The notes beneath the pieces were generated by a model, which was not told the origin of the DNA, ran no database searches, and worked only from the letters and a program-made list of their open reading frames with translations. This document shows, in pieces, positions 44,157 to 55,506 of a stretch of 64,000 nucleotides of DNA. Made by a program: the position numbers and the translations under genes. The stretch's first letter is position 1; every line of letters begins with the position of its first letter. Source of the DNA: Streptomyces sp. Edi2 (GTDB lineage Bacteria; Actinomycetota; Actinomycetes; Streptomycetales; Streptomycetaceae). The stretch spans positions 2,356,001 to 2,420,000 of the forward strand of contig NZ_JBEJGX010000003.1 in NCBI RefSeq assembly GCF_040253635.1. Direction: 5' to 3'.

Positions 44157-45566
44157 ATGTTCCAGAACGCCGACGAGGCCAAGAAGTTCATCGCCGACGA
44201 GGACGTGAAGTTCATTGACGTCCGGTTCTGCGACCTGCCCGGTGTGATGCAGCACTTCACGATCCCGGCGAAGGCGTTCGACCCGACCGAGGAACTGGCC
44301 TTCGACGGTTCCTCGATCCGCGGCTTCCAGGCGATCCACGAGTCGGACATGGCGCTGCGTGCGGACCTGTCGACGGCTCGTGTGGACCCGTTCCGCCGCG
44401 ACAAGACCGTCAACATCAACTTCTTCATCCACGACCCGATCACCGGCGAGCAGTACAGCCGTGACCCGCGGAACATCGCCAAGAAGGCCGAGGCCTACCT
44501 CGCCTCCACCGGCATCGCGGACACCGCGTTCTTCGGCCCCGAGGCCGAGTTCTACGTGTTCGACAGCGTGCGCTTCGAGACCGGCGCGAACCAGTCCTTC
44601 TACCACATCGACTCCGAGGCGGGCGCCTGGAACACCGGGTCGGAGGAGAACAACCGCGGCTACAAGGTCCGCTACAAGGGCGGCTACTTCCCGGCCCCGC
44701 CGGTCGACCACTTCGCCGACCTGCGCGCCGAGATCTCCCTGGAGCTGGACGCGGCCGGCCTGCAGGTCGAGCGCCAGCACCACGAGGTCGGCACCGCCGG
44801 CCAGGCGGAGATCAACTACAAGTTCAACACGCTGCTCGCCGCGGCCGACGACCTGATGCTCTTCAAGTACATCGTGAAGAACGTCGCCTGGCGCAACGGC
44901 AAGACCGCGACCTTCATGCCCAAGCCGATCTTCGGTGACAACGGCTCCGGCATGCACGTCCACCAGTCGCTGTGGCAGGGCGGCAGCCCGCTCTTCTACG
45001 ACGAGCAGGGCTACGCGGGCCTCTCGGACACCGCCCGCTACTACATCGGCGGCATCCTCAAGCACGCCCCGTCGCTGCTGGCCTTCACCAACCCGACGGT
45101 GAACTCCTACCACCGCCTGGTCCCCGGCTTCGAAGCCCCGGTCAACCTGGTCTACTCGCAGCGCAACCGCTCCGCGGCCATGCGTATCCCGATCACGGGC
45201 TCGAACCCCAAGGCCAAGCGCGTCGAGTTCCGCGCCCCGGACCCGTCCTCGAACCCGTACCTCGCCTTCTCCGCCCTCCTCCTCGCGGGCCTGGACGGCG
45301 TCAAGAACAAGATCGAGCCGGCCGAGCCGATCGACAAGGACCTCTACGAGCTCGCCCCCGAGGAGCACGCGGGCGTCCCCCAGGTCCCCACCTCCCTCCC
45401 GGCCGTCCTCGACGCCCTCGAGGCCGACAACGAGTACCTCCAGCAGGGCGGCGTCTTCACCTCCGACCTGATCGAGACCTGGATCGACTACAAGCGCACC
45501 AACGAAATCGCCCCGATCCAGCTCCGCCCGCACCCGCACGAGTTCGAGCTTTACTTCGACATCTAA
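44157..45566 (+). CDS. glnA: Glutamine synthetase type I
   Basis: 469 aa from ATG 44157 with GGAGGAG 5 nt upstream. Makes glutamine from glutamate, ammonia and ATP; dodecamer. Motifs: [71 protein letters not shown], and [12 protein letters not shown], whose Tyr is the adenylylation site controlled by GlnE. A strong terminator at 45724-45766 follows. Confidence 0.98.
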   Translation: MFQNADEAKKFIADEDVKFIDVRFCDLPGVMQHFTIPAKAFDPTEELAFDGSSIRGFQAIHESDMALRADLSTARVDPFRRDKTVNINFFIHDPITGEQYSRDPRNIAKKAEAYLASTGIADTAFFGPEAEFYVFDSVRFETGANQSFYHIDSEAGAWNTGSEENNRGYKVRYKGGYFPAPPVDHFADLRAEISLELDAAGLQVERQHHEVGTAGQAEINYKFNTLLAAADDLMLFKYIVKNVAWRNGKTATFMPKPIFGDNGSGMHVHQSLWQGGSPLFYDEQGYAGLSDTARYYIGGILKHAPSLLAFTNPTVNSYHRLVPGFEAPVNLVYSQRNRSAAMRIPITGSNPKAKRVEFRAPDPSSNPYLAFSALLLAGLDGVKNKIEPAEPIDKDLYELAPEEHAGVPQVPTSLPAVLDALEADNEYLQQGGVFTSDLIETWIDYKRTNEIAPIQLRPHPHEFELYFDI

Positions 45567-45723
45567 AGGGCGGGGTCGGCCGACCTGGGCGGAAGCTCTG
45601 AAAACATGCCGTGACCTGCGAGAACTCTGCTCAGTAGTTCTCATCGTCACCGCTTGTTTGCGCCCCCTTGTGCACCGAGTGCGCACTGGACGGCCAGTCC
45701 TCTGACTTGATGTCAGGAACGAC

Positions 45724-45766
45724 AGTGAGGGCCGCTACCCCCAGAGCCGGGGTAGCGGCCCTCGCT
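45724..45766 (+). terminator. Terminator between glnA and the HAD gene
   Basis: 18-bp arms AGTGAGGGCCGCTACCCC and GGGGTAGCGGCCCTCGCT (one mismatch), loop CAGAGCC. The remainder of the 309-bp gap shows no gene. Confidence 0.85.
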
Positions 45767-45875
45767 GGCTTGTCCAGCTCTGTGAGCGGCTGCTGCCTGC
45801 TTCGCTTCCTGAGCGCTGTCCGGCAATGGCCGCGGCTCCCCGAGCCCGGAGCTGTCTGAAGGGCCGGCGACACGC

Positions 45876-46430
45876 TCAGCCGGTGGCTCGCGGAGTGTGC
45901 AGGGATCGGGCGAAGTCGGCGAGCGTGTGGAAGTCGTCCTCGCGTAGACCGATCCGCGGGTTGACGTGGTGCAGAAGCCCGGCCCCGCGGTGGTGGGCGG
46001 TCACGTACGCCTGGTCCAGATCACTCTGTTCGTCGTCCACCCAGGCGAAAGGACGGCCGTTGGCGTAGTCCACCACGGGACCGGACTTCCAGTGGACCCC
46101 GTCGGGGCGCTCTTGGAACAAGGCGTCGCCGAAGTCGATGAAAGGGAGTTCGGGAAGGCCGAGCACCGGGGCGATCCACCGGTTAGCGTCTGCCATCCAT
46201 ATGGTGGCCCAGCACAGCTCGTAGCCGAGCCGGAGCAGGGACTGCCCGTGCTCCGGGTTGAGCCAGACCCGCAAGGGCCGCCGCCGGGTCGAGGGTCCTC
46301 CGTGTTCCTCTCGGGTTTCGCTGCTCTGGGGGACTCGGAGTGCGGTGTAGCCGACGGGACGCTTCTCCGGCTTGGCGGCATAGGGGTTGAGTGGCCCATC
46401 CACGTCGAGGAACAGCAACGGCCGGTTCAC
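45876..46430 (-). CDS. HAD-like protein (Swiss-army-knife RNA-repair HAD type)
   Basis: 184 aa from ATG 46430. N-terminal RPLLFLDVDGPLNPY is the HAD motif I (DxDG); motif with Thr/Ser follows in LCWATIWMADANRWI, and a conserved lysine in VHWKSGPVVDYA; FAWVDDEQSDLD supplies the acidic pair. This matches the small HAD domain found in RNA-repair polyproteins and as stand-alone proteins. Phosphatase activity is likely, substrate unknown. First gene of the accessory region between glnA and glnII. Confidence 0.85.
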   Translation of the reverse strand: MNRPLLFLDVDGPLNPYAAKPEKRPVGYTALRVPQSSETREEHGGPSTRRRPLRVWLNPEHGQSLLRLGYELCWATIWMADANRWIAPVLGLPELPFIDFGDALFQERPDGVHWKSGPVVDYANGRPFAWVDDEQSDLDQAYVTAHHRGAGLLHHVNPRIGLREDDFHTLADFARSLHTPRATG

Positions 46431-46528
46431 GTTTCCCCCTGGTCTCGCTCATGATCGGTTGCCCCTACGGAAGCGTAGCTTCAGCGATCGCAAGTTCGCT
46501 GGATAGCTGCCGCACAGAGCACTGACAC

Positions 46529-46693
46529 TCGGGCGGCTTCTGCCCCCTCCGGACGAACGTCCTGCGGACCCACAAGTCCAGGGGCCGTGCTCGGGGGTTG
46601 GCCTTGGCCGAGGCGCAGCGGGATGAGCAGCTGGCGAAGCACGCGCCGATCAGGGAGGCCTTCACAAGCGTGAGCCACACTGTCGGCAGATGA
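46529..46693 (+). pseudogene. Possible gene remnant
   Basis: An open frame from 46529 to TGA 46693 without a good start; a stop lies just before it. It reads with streptomycete-like codon use, including ARGLALAEAQRDEQLAKHAP and IREAFTSVSHTVGR. It may be the 3' end of a lost gene. The opposite-strand frames look worse. The gap 46431-46747 is otherwise empty. Confidence 0.25.
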
Positions 46694-46747
46694 TACCTCT
46701 TGCGGGGACTCACCATCACCGCTGGAGCAGTGGTGATGGAATGAGTT

Positions 46748-48484
46748 GTGTCCACACCACCGACTCAATGGCCGTCGAACGCTCAGCAGTTATGGCACGC
46801 GATACGCACGGGCGTTGCTGCAGATCTCTCCGCTCCTGCGTCCGAGAGCGTCACAAGGCAGGACCGGGAAGTGACGGCGGAGGCTATCGCCTGCCTCCTG
46901 CTGCAGCCGCCCCCTCCAGAACCCGGTGTGGTGCCGCGGCTGCATCTGGTCGGCGCCACCATCACGGGAAACCTTCAACTGCCGTACGCAACAATTGAGA
47001 TTCCTGTGGCTTTCGTCGACTGCCACTTCGAGAAAGCAGTCGAACTGAGTGACGCCTCACTCCGCGCTGTTGACTTTACTGGGTCGTCCCTCCCGGGACT
47101 GAATGCAGACAGACTCAAAGTGGAGGGCGATCTGGTACTTGTCGGGACAGTCAGCGGCGCTGTCTCCCTGTTCAGGGCCGACATCGCCGGCGACATGTGG
47201 CTTAACGGAGCCGAGCTAATCAGCGAAGGAACCGGATATGCCTTGCGCGCACCCCAGTTATGCATCGGCGGTGGACTCTATGCACGATCCATCAACGCCG
47301 TGGGCGGACTGAACCTGTGGGGCGCTCAGGCTTTCACACTTGACGTGACCAAGGGCTACCTGAGCTGCGCAACTCATGCGGCTCTTCGCTGCGACGGTAT
47401 CCGCATCGCACAGGATCTCCACTGCACGAAACTGTCCGTTGACGGAGGCGGCATCTCTCTGTTCGGGGCAATGATCGGCGGCCAATGCTGGTTCAACAAT
47501 GCCGCGGTACGCAATCACACGGGCTGGGCCGTTAATGCCCCCTCGGTAAAAGTTAGCGGAGGCTTCTACGGCAACGGCATGAAGACGGATGGTGGCGTCA
47601 ACCTATTCGCCGCCACCGTCGGCGAATCAATCGAACTTTCCGGCTGCACCCTCATATCCCATGGCGATCACGCACTGCGGGCACCGGGTGCGCGCGTGGA
47701 AGCCAATCTCATGTTGAACGGCGGAGCGACCCTGATCGGCGGCATCACCCTGCCACGTGCGGAGATCAAGGGGACGCTGTGTTTGTCCAACTCCACATTC
47801 GGCGAGGCGTCATCCATTGATCTGCAGCACGCAATCGTAGGAGCCTTGGACACGGCATCGACCAATACACGTCCCTCCGCGTGCGACCTTCGCGCTGCAA
47901 CCATCGGACGTATCGATGATTCCCCCACCTCATGGCCACCGCGGATTGAGCTGGACGGACTGACCTATCAAGACCTCCGCCCCTTGCTGACCGCCGGCCA
48001 ACGTCTGGCATGGCTCGATCGCAGTGACAGTTACCACCCTCAGTCCTACGAGCGCCTGGCTGCCCACTACCGACAACTCGGCCACGACGACGACGCCCGA
48101 ACCGTGCAGCTGGCCCGCCACCGTAAACGGCGCAGCTCCGCACGGCTGCCTGCCCGGCTTTGGGGGTACTTCGAAGACCTCACCGTCGGCTACGGCTACC
48201 GCCCAGGGCGCGCTCTGATATCGCTCTTTGCCCTCACCGCAATCGTCGCCGTCATCTTCACAGCAATACCACCACAGCCCGTCCGCACTGGCGGTCCGGC
48301 TTTCCAGCCAGTCGTATTTGCCCTCGACCTCATCCTGCCCATTCTCGATCTCGGCCAGGAGAAGGCGTTCCTCCCGTACGGTGGCAGCGCATGGGTCGCC
48401 TGGGCGAGCGCTTTAGCCGGTTGGCTCCTGGCTACAACTGTCATCGCCGGCCTGACGCGGCGACTTTCCCGCCCCGGCCACTGA
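46748..48484 (+). CDS. Membrane-anchored beta-helix-like protein with two TTA codons
   Basis: 578 aa from GTG 46748. Residues about 60-410 are irregular repeats of roughly 20-25 residues of the kind LHLVGATITGNLQLPYATIE, DFTGSSLPGLNADRLKVEGD and VNLFAATVGESIELSGCTL, suggesting a right-handed beta-helix. A basic helical stretch follows (YERLAAHYRQLGHDDDARTVQL), then two C-terminal hydrophobic helices (ALISLFALTAIVAVIFTAIP and WASALAGWLLATTVIAGL). Such proteins are often named membrane-associated oxidoreductase, but no redox motif is visible. TTA codons at 47258 and 48413 imply need for the bldA tRNA. Base use is less GC-rich than neighbours, suggesting transfer. Confidence 0.8.
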   Translation: MSTPPTQWPSNAQQLWHAIRTGVAADLSAPASESVTRQDREVTAEAIACLLLQPPPPEPGVVPRLHLVGATITGNLQLPYATIEIPVAFVDCHFEKAVELSDASLRAVDFTGSSLPGLNADRLKVEGDLVLVGTVSGAVSLFRADIAGDMWLNGAELISEGTGYALRAPQLCIGGGLYARSINAVGGLNLWGAQAFTLDVTKGYLSCATHAALRCDGIRIAQDLHCTKLSVDGGGISLFGAMIGGQCWFNNAAVRNHTGWAVNAPSVKVSGGFYGNGMKTDGGVNLFAATVGESIELSGCTLISHGDHALRAPGARVEANLMLNGGATLIGGITLPRAEIKGTLCLSNSTFGEASSIDLQHAIVGALDTASTNTRPSACDLRAATIGRIDDSPTSWPPRIELDGLTYQDLRPLLTAGQRLAWLDRSDSYHPQSYERLAAHYRQLGHDDDARTVQLARHRKRRSSARLPARLWGYFEDLTVGYGYRPGRALISLFALTAIVAVIFTAIPPQPVRTGGPAFQPVVFALDLILPILDLGQEKAFLPYGGSAWVAWASALAGWLLATTVIAGLTRRLSRPGH

Positions 48485-48550
48485 AAACCACGAGGTGTGC
48501 ACCTGATGTGCACCTGCGACTTCGGGGAGCAGGACCTCTAGGGTGAGGTG

Positions 48551-49000
48551 GTGCCGAATTTCGCAGTGGTAACAGCTGTTGCCGCAACCCCTGACCAGGT
48601 GTTCGCGGTATGTCTGGATGTGCAGGCGCATACCCGCTCGATGGCCTCGTCGTCGGAGCGGGCGGTGGACGGCAGCACCCGGGGCGAGCTGTCACTCGGT
48701 GACACGGTGACCTTTCAGGCTCGGCATTTCGGCTTGACCTGGCGGCTCGAGGCCCGTATCACCGCATACGACCGGCCCCGACGATTCGTGGACGAGCAGG
48801 AGTCCGGGCCCTTCAAGCGATGGCATCACGCCCACCACTTCGAGCCGGACGGTGCCGGTGGCACCGTGATGAGGGACGTCATCGACTTCGCCTCGCCCTT
48901 GGGGCCTGTCGGTCGCATCGTCGACAGAGTCCTCCTGAGCCGGTACATGCCCCACCTCATAAGAGTCCGCAACGCCTATCTGGCCGGCACTTTCGACTGA
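48551..49000 (+). CDS. SRPBCC (START-like) protein
   Basis: 149 aa from GTG 48551 (GTG 48548 is one codon earlier). Opens VPNFAVVTAVAATPDQVFAV, then RITAYDRPRRFVDEQESGPFKRWHHAHHFEPDGAGGTVMRD, the pattern of the polyketide cyclase/SRPBCC fold, a hydrophobic-ligand pocket. It ends in DRVLLSRYMPHLIRVRNAYLAG. Ligand unknown. A short repeat, TGTGCACCTG twice, precedes it at 48498-48515. Confidence 0.85.
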   Translation: MPNFAVVTAVAATPDQVFAVCLDVQAHTRSMASSSERAVDGSTRGELSLGDTVTFQARHFGLTWRLEARITAYDRPRRFVDEQESGPFKRWHHAHHFEPDGAGGTVMRDVIDFASPLGPVGRIVDRVLLSRYMPHLIRVRNAYLAGTFD

Positions 49001-49152
49001 GCGTCGACCGAGAGGCGGCTGAACGGCCGGGCCGGAGACTTCCGGACCGGCGTGCCCACGGTGTTGTGCTCCTCTGCCGCCAGGAAGCCCTCACGACAGG
49101 TCTCGCCCCTCCCCAGTGCTCCGATTCCACCATTTCGGGGCACACTGACGTT

Positions 49153-50022
49153 ATGCCTGAATTGCCGGAGGTTGAGTCCCTGTCGCGGTTTTTGGGTGAG
49201 CGGCTGGTCGGTCGTTCCGTTTCCCGGGTGTATGCGGTTGCCGTGCATGCGCTGAAGACTTATGACCCGCCGCTCACCGCGCTCGAAGGGCGGGCGTTCG
49301 ACGAGGTGCGCCGGCACGGGAAGTTCCTCGATCTTCGGGCCGGGGAGCTGCATCTGGTCATGCACCTCGCCCGGGCGGGGTGGGTGCGGTGGAGTGACCG
49401 GCTGCCGGAGGCGCCGCCGCGGCCGGGGAAGGGGCCGTTGGCGTTGCGGGTGCGGCTCGGTGAGCCCGGTGACGGAGCGGGGTTCGAGGTGACCGAGGCC
49501 GGGAGTCAGAAGCACCTTGCGGTGTATGTGGTGCGGGATGTGCTGGAGGTGCCGGGGGTTGCGCGGCTCGGGCCCGATCCGCTCTCCGAGGGGTTCACCG
49601 TGGAGGCCTTCCGGGGGCTGCTGGCGGGGGAAAGCCGGCAGATCAAGGGGGTGCTGCGGGACCAGAGCGTGATCGCCGGGATCGGGAACGCCTACTCGGA
49701 CGAGATCTTGCACGCGGCGCGGATGTCGCCGTTCAAGCTGGCCGCCAGGCTCTCCGAGGAGGAGGTGGCGCGGATCCACGAGGCGATCGGCACGACGCTC
49801 CGTGAGGCGGTCGAGCGGTCGCGTGGGCTGGCGCTCAAGGACCTCAAGGCGGAGAAGAAGAGCGGGCTGCGGGTGCACGGGCGGAAGGGCGAGGCCTGTC
49901 CGGTGTGCGGGGACACCATTCGCGAGGTGTCCTTCAGTGACTCGTCGATGCAGTACTGCCCGGGCTGTCAGACCGGGGGCAAGGTTCTTGCGGACCGGCG
50001 GATGTCCCGGTTGCTGAAGTAA
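49153..50022 (+). CDS. Fpg/Nei-family DNA glycosylase
   Basis: 289 aa from ATG 49153. Bifunctional base-excision glycosylase/AP lyase for oxidised bases. The mature N-terminus PELPEVE carries the catalytic Pro and Glu; GKFLDLR holds the conserved Lys; QSVIAGIGNAYSDEILHAARMSP is the helix-two-turn-helix; the C-terminal zinc finger is CPVCGDTIREV and YCPGCQTGGKVL. Whether it prefers 8-oxoG (Fpg) or pyrimidines (Nei) is not settled by eye. Confidence 0.93.
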   Translation: MPELPEVESLSRFLGERLVGRSVSRVYAVAVHALKTYDPPLTALEGRAFDEVRRHGKFLDLRAGELHLVMHLARAGWVRWSDRLPEAPPRPGKGPLALRVRLGEPGDGAGFEVTEAGSQKHLAVYVVRDVLEVPGVARLGPDPLSEGFTVEAFRGLLAGESRQIKGVLRDQSVIAGIGNAYSDEILHAARMSPFKLAARLSEEEVARIHEAIGTTLREAVERSRGLALKDLKAEKKSGLRVHGRKGEACPVCGDTIREVSFSDSSMQYCPGCQTGGKVLADRRMSRLLK

Positions 50023-50119
50023 GCGGGGCGGATGCCGCGGGGCGCGCTCCCCGCCGCCGCGGCGGCGGGGAGCGCGTTTCCGTTCCCGGGAGACGTGTTC
50101 GCGTCCCCGCGAACCTGTG

Positions 50120-51928
50120 TCAGTCCCCCGTCGGGCCGGTCGCCAGCAGCTCCCGCAGTTCCGCCACCGCCTCGCGGAGCCGGTCGGCGAAGGTCTGCAT
50201 CTGGTCGGCCACGGTCAGCGGTGTGCTCAGGTAGAGGTGGAAGCGGTCGGGCAGGAGGACGTAGGCGACGCCGATGCAGCGACTGCTGGTGGAGCCGAAG
50301 CCGAAGTACTGGATGTTGGCGGACGGGGCCGAGCTGGTGCTCAGGTAGTCGTCGCGCATCGTCAGCCAGCCGGGCGTCCGGTAGAGGGCGGGCTGCTCGG
50401 TCACGCCGAGTTCCGTTCCGCGGCGGCGCTGGATCAGCTCCAGCTCCCACAGGTGCTGCTCGGGTGCGTCGCCCGCCTGGCACTCCTTGGCGCGGGCGAC
50501 ATGCTTCGCGGCGGCGGCCCGGAAGGCGGCCCGGCGGGTGTCCGCATCGGCCGCCGGGTCCTCCATCGCGGCGACGAATGCCTGGATCTCCGGGGTGACC
50601 ACCCGCATCGCCTCGGTGCGGCCGCGCCGCCACTGGCGGGTGGCGATCGACTCGTAGGTGGCGCCCAGGTGCCCCTTGGCGCGCTGGTGGGCCAGTTGGT
50701 AGGCGAGCTGGACGAAGGCGTCCGGGGAGGAGCCCAGGGCCTTGGCGGTGGTGCTGCCGAAGTCGTCGAAGGAGACGGTGCGGGTCGCGGTGTTCGCCCC
50801 GTACGCCGCGAACGCCTCGGCGGCGGAGCGCACCCGGTCCCGAAGGGCTCCGTCCAGCTCGAAGACGACCGGTTCCAGGGAGGGAAGTCCCTGGGGGCGG
50901 GCTCCGGAGCGGCGGGAGTGTTCCTCGGCGGGGGCGCTGAGCAGGGCGTCGGTAAAGCTGAGGATGGTGGTGCCGTCCAGCTCGCAGTGCTCGACGTTGA
51001 TGCCCGCCCGGCCGTCCGCGAAGACGATCAGGGAGACGGCCTTGTCGAACCAGCGGTTGCCGCGGTCGCCGTACAGCAGTTGGTCGCAGGCCTGCTGGGT
51101 GTCCTCGGAGGCGAAGTCCTCCAGGCAGACGCAGAACAGGGCGGTCTCGATGTCGTCCAGGGCATCCGCGTTGCGGGGGTGGCCGGCGCGCAGGGACTCC
51201 CGCGCCGCGGCCCACTCGGCGCGGGCCATGGTGGTGAGGTGGCCCACCGAGGTGCCCTCGGGGGCCGGTTCGGCGCCGGCCTTCTGTACGGCGCGCAACC
51301 CCGCTTCGAGGTCGTCGAGGCTGTGCGGGACACCGTCGGCGCCCAGCACGTCCATCCGGAACATGTTGCCGCGGAAGAACACCACGATGTGCCGGGCGCG
51401 GGACGGGCCCGGCCAGGCGTCGGTGTAGGGGCTGCGGACGGTGTCCTGCTGTGCACCGGGGATACGGGTGGCGGAGAACAGGTACTTGTTCTGGATCATC
51501 GACTGGGGTGCGCCGCGCTGCACCACGGGAGGAATGAGTTCCTGGTCGAGCTGCCGCTTGTAGCCGACGGCTCCGGCGATGAGCCCGGCGGCCCGCTCCA
51601 CCTGCGACGGCCGGGGTGCGGCGTCCTGGAAGAGGAAGAAGAAGTTGGCGTTGAGGGCGATCCGGTCACGCCGGCCCAGGTAGCGGTACGGCCAGAAGGT
51701 GTCGAGCCAGCTGTGGACGCCCTCGGTGGCGTCGTACTCCTCCAGCGCCGCGTGCAGTGCCCGGCCGGGGCCGCCGGGGCGGAGGAAGGCGGCCACCTCC
51801 GCCTCGGTCGCCGCCAGCTCGTCGGCGGTCAGCAGCGGTGCGCACCAGGCGAGGAACCGCTCGGCGCTGGCCTCCAGCGTGGGCAGGGGCACCCGCGGCA
51901 GGCTGTCCTCGTGGGCGAAGGTCGTCAT
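50120..51928 (-). CDS. Choline/carnitine O-acyltransferase family enzyme
   Basis: 602 aa from ATG 51928 (GGAAAGG upstream). Family members move an acyl group between CoA and the hydroxyl of carnitine or choline. N-terminal LPRVPLPTLEASAERFL and the catalytic-His motif VEHCELDGTTI (His314) are clear, with ATYESIATRQWRRGRTEAMR, IQYFGFGSTSSRCIGVAYVLL and FHLYLSTP in the C-terminal half. Such enzymes are unusual in bacteria. It lies 266 bp downstream of the 2OG oxygenase on the same strand, so acylation of the hydroxyl that enzyme makes is an attractive idea. Confidence 0.85.
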   Translation of the reverse strand: MTTFAHEDSLPRVPLPTLEASAERFLAWCAPLLTADELAATEAEVAAFLRPGGPGRALHAALEEYDATEGVHSWLDTFWPYRYLGRRDRIALNANFFFLFQDAAPRPSQVERAAGLIAGAVGYKRQLDQELIPPVVQRGAPQSMIQNKYLFSATRIPGAQQDTVRSPYTDAWPGPSRARHIVVFFRGNMFRMDVLGADGVPHSLDDLEAGLRAVQKAGAEPAPEGTSVGHLTTMARAEWAAARESLRAGHPRNADALDDIETALFCVCLEDFASEDTQQACDQLLYGDRGNRWFDKAVSLIVFADGRAGINVEHCELDGTTILSFTDALLSAPAEEHSRRSGARPQGLPSLEPVVFELDGALRDRVRSAAEAFAAYGANTATRTVSFDDFGSTTAKALGSSPDAFVQLAYQLAHQRAKGHLGATYESIATRQWRRGRTEAMRVVTPEIQAFVAAMEDPAADADTRRAAFRAAAAKHVARAKECQAGDAPEQHLWELELIQRRRGTELGVTEQPALYRTPGWLTMRDDYLSTSSAPSANIQYFGFGSTSSRCIGVAYVLLPDRFHLYLSTPLTVADQMQTFADRLREAVAELRELLATGPTGD

Positions 51929-51980
51929 GACTGCGGGCCTTTCCTGACGGGTGTTCAATTCTGCTCTCTCGATTCCGGTT

Positions 51981-52109
51981 GTGGGGCCTGGGGGCCGGGG
52001 GTTTCTGCGGGCTTGGGGGCCTGTGGGTCTGAGGCCGGGGGCCTGGGGGGCTGGGGCCTGGGGTTTTGGAGCCTGGGCCTGTGGGCTTGGAGCCCGGAGG
52101 CCTGTGAGG
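51981..52109. repeat. G-run tract between oxygenase and acyltransferase genes
   Basis: The plus strand carries more than ten runs of three to six G in about 130 bp, in repeats such as GGGGGCCTGTGGG and GGCCTGGGG. It fills most of the 266-bp gap and is the template strand for the minus-strand genes. Confidence 0.6.
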
Positions 52110-52194
52110 TCACTCGTCCATGGTCGCGCCGTCACCGACCGTGTCCGGTCCCGCCGAGGCGCGCCCCGTGGCGGCGATATGTCCTCGCCGGCCG

Positions 52195-53064
52195 TTAATC
52201 CAGCAGCCGGTCGCCCCGTACGGCCCGGCCCTCGGCCTCCAGGTGTTCGGGCAGTACCCGGCCGAAGAGCTGCCTGGTCCGTGCCACGCTCCCGATGACA
52301 CCGGGGCGCTCGCTGTAGGCGAAGATCGCGGAGTGGCGCGCGAGCTCGCCGCGCACCGGGCTCACCCGGTGGAGCGAATAGCGGCCCTTGAACAGCTGGA
52401 GGTCGCCGGGGTGCAGGGGGAGGCGCCGGGTCAGCCGCTCGCCCCGTCCGTCCAGGACGTCGCGGACGTCGTCGAAGTGCTCGTCCCGGGCGGACCTGAT
52501 GTTCGGGCAGTACTCGAAGACGCCGCCGTCCTGCGCCTGGCGGGTGAGCAGGCTGACCGTGAACTCGTTGGTGTCGAAGTGCCAGGGGTGCTCCATGCCC
52601 GGTGCGACGACGTTGAGGACCAGCCCGGAGAGCGGGTCCGCCAGCTCGTGCAGCTGTGGCAGTCCGAAGCAGCGGGCGATGAAGCCCTGGAAGGCGGGGT
52701 GGGAGTAGAGCCGGCTGATGAGGGAGTCCGCGGGGATCCGGTCCCGTGCGACGAACGCGTTGCCCCGCTGGAAGGTCCGGCGGCCGGGGTGATCCTCGGG
52801 CAGCGCCCGGTCCACCGCGATGTTGTAGACGTTGACGGTCTCGACGTCGTAGTGCGCCTGGGGCGCGAAGGCCGCGCACTCGTCCTCCAGCGCCTCGCGG
52901 AGCGACGGGCGGATGAAGTCCGGCAGCACGGTGCAGCCGGTCGCCGAGAGTTCGCGCCGGGCACGGGACATCACGGCCCGCCCTTCGGCACTGTCGAGCT
53001 GCGACAGGGGATACCGGGCGGTGTCGACCACCTGGTCGAGCGTGATGGCTTGCGCAGTGCTCAT
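52195..53064 (-). CDS. Fe(II)/2-oxoglutarate oxygenase, ArpA/BesD-like
   Basis: 289 aa from ATG 53064. Iron ligands: His162 and Asp164 in HPWHFDTNEFTV and His232 in SLHRVSPVRG; the 2OG-binding Arg is probably in RGELAR. Other marks are GGVFEYCPNIRSARDEHFDDV and FAYSERPGVIG. This resembles the family that includes ArpA-like proteins and the BesD amino-acid halogenases, but halogenases lack the Asp ligand and this protein has it, so hydroxylation is expected. Divergent from the flavin reductase gene at 53450. Confidence 0.85.
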   Translation of the reverse strand: MSTAQAITLDQVVDTARYPLSQLDSAEGRAVMSRARRELSATGCTVLPDFIRPSLREALEDECAAFAPQAHYDVETVNVYNIAVDRALPEDHPGRRTFQRGNAFVARDRIPADSLISRLYSHPAFQGFIARCFGLPQLHELADPLSGLVLNVVAPGMEHPWHFDTNEFTVSLLTRQAQDGGVFEYCPNIRSARDEHFDDVRDVLDGRGERLTRRLPLHPGDLQLFKGRYSLHRVSPVRGELARHSAIFAYSERPGVIGSVARTRQLFGRVLPEHLEAEGRAVRGDRLLD

Positions 53065-53375
53065 GCGACCCTCTCCACGTACGGGCAGACCGTCCCGAAC
53101 CGGAGGCCGACCACCGGGCCCGCGACCTCGCCCGGACGCCCCCACCAGGCGATCCGTGCGGTCCGCGCGCCGTCCGGCCCACAGCTTCGGCTCTTCGGCA
53201 ACTCCATTGAGGAGTAGCACAGTTGAAGTTCCCACAGCGTCTCCGCGTTGTCTGTGACACGTCACACTGCGCCGATGCGGCCGGCGCGCGCGGTAAGGGT
53301 GCGGCGAGGCGCGCAGTGAGGAGTGCGGCGCGAAGGGGCGGCGGACGGGCGCGCCGGCGTCGCCTGCATCACGTT

Positions 53376-55465
<2,090 letters not shown>

Positions 55466-55506
55466 CCTGCCGCCGGGACCTGCCGCCGGCTGCCTAGGAT
55501 GGCGGC

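Noticed and set aside
46465..46755. 96-codon minus-strand frame
   Set aside because: It runs antisense to the plus-strand remnant, ends in non-conserved Arg/Cys-rich sequence and has no ribosome site.
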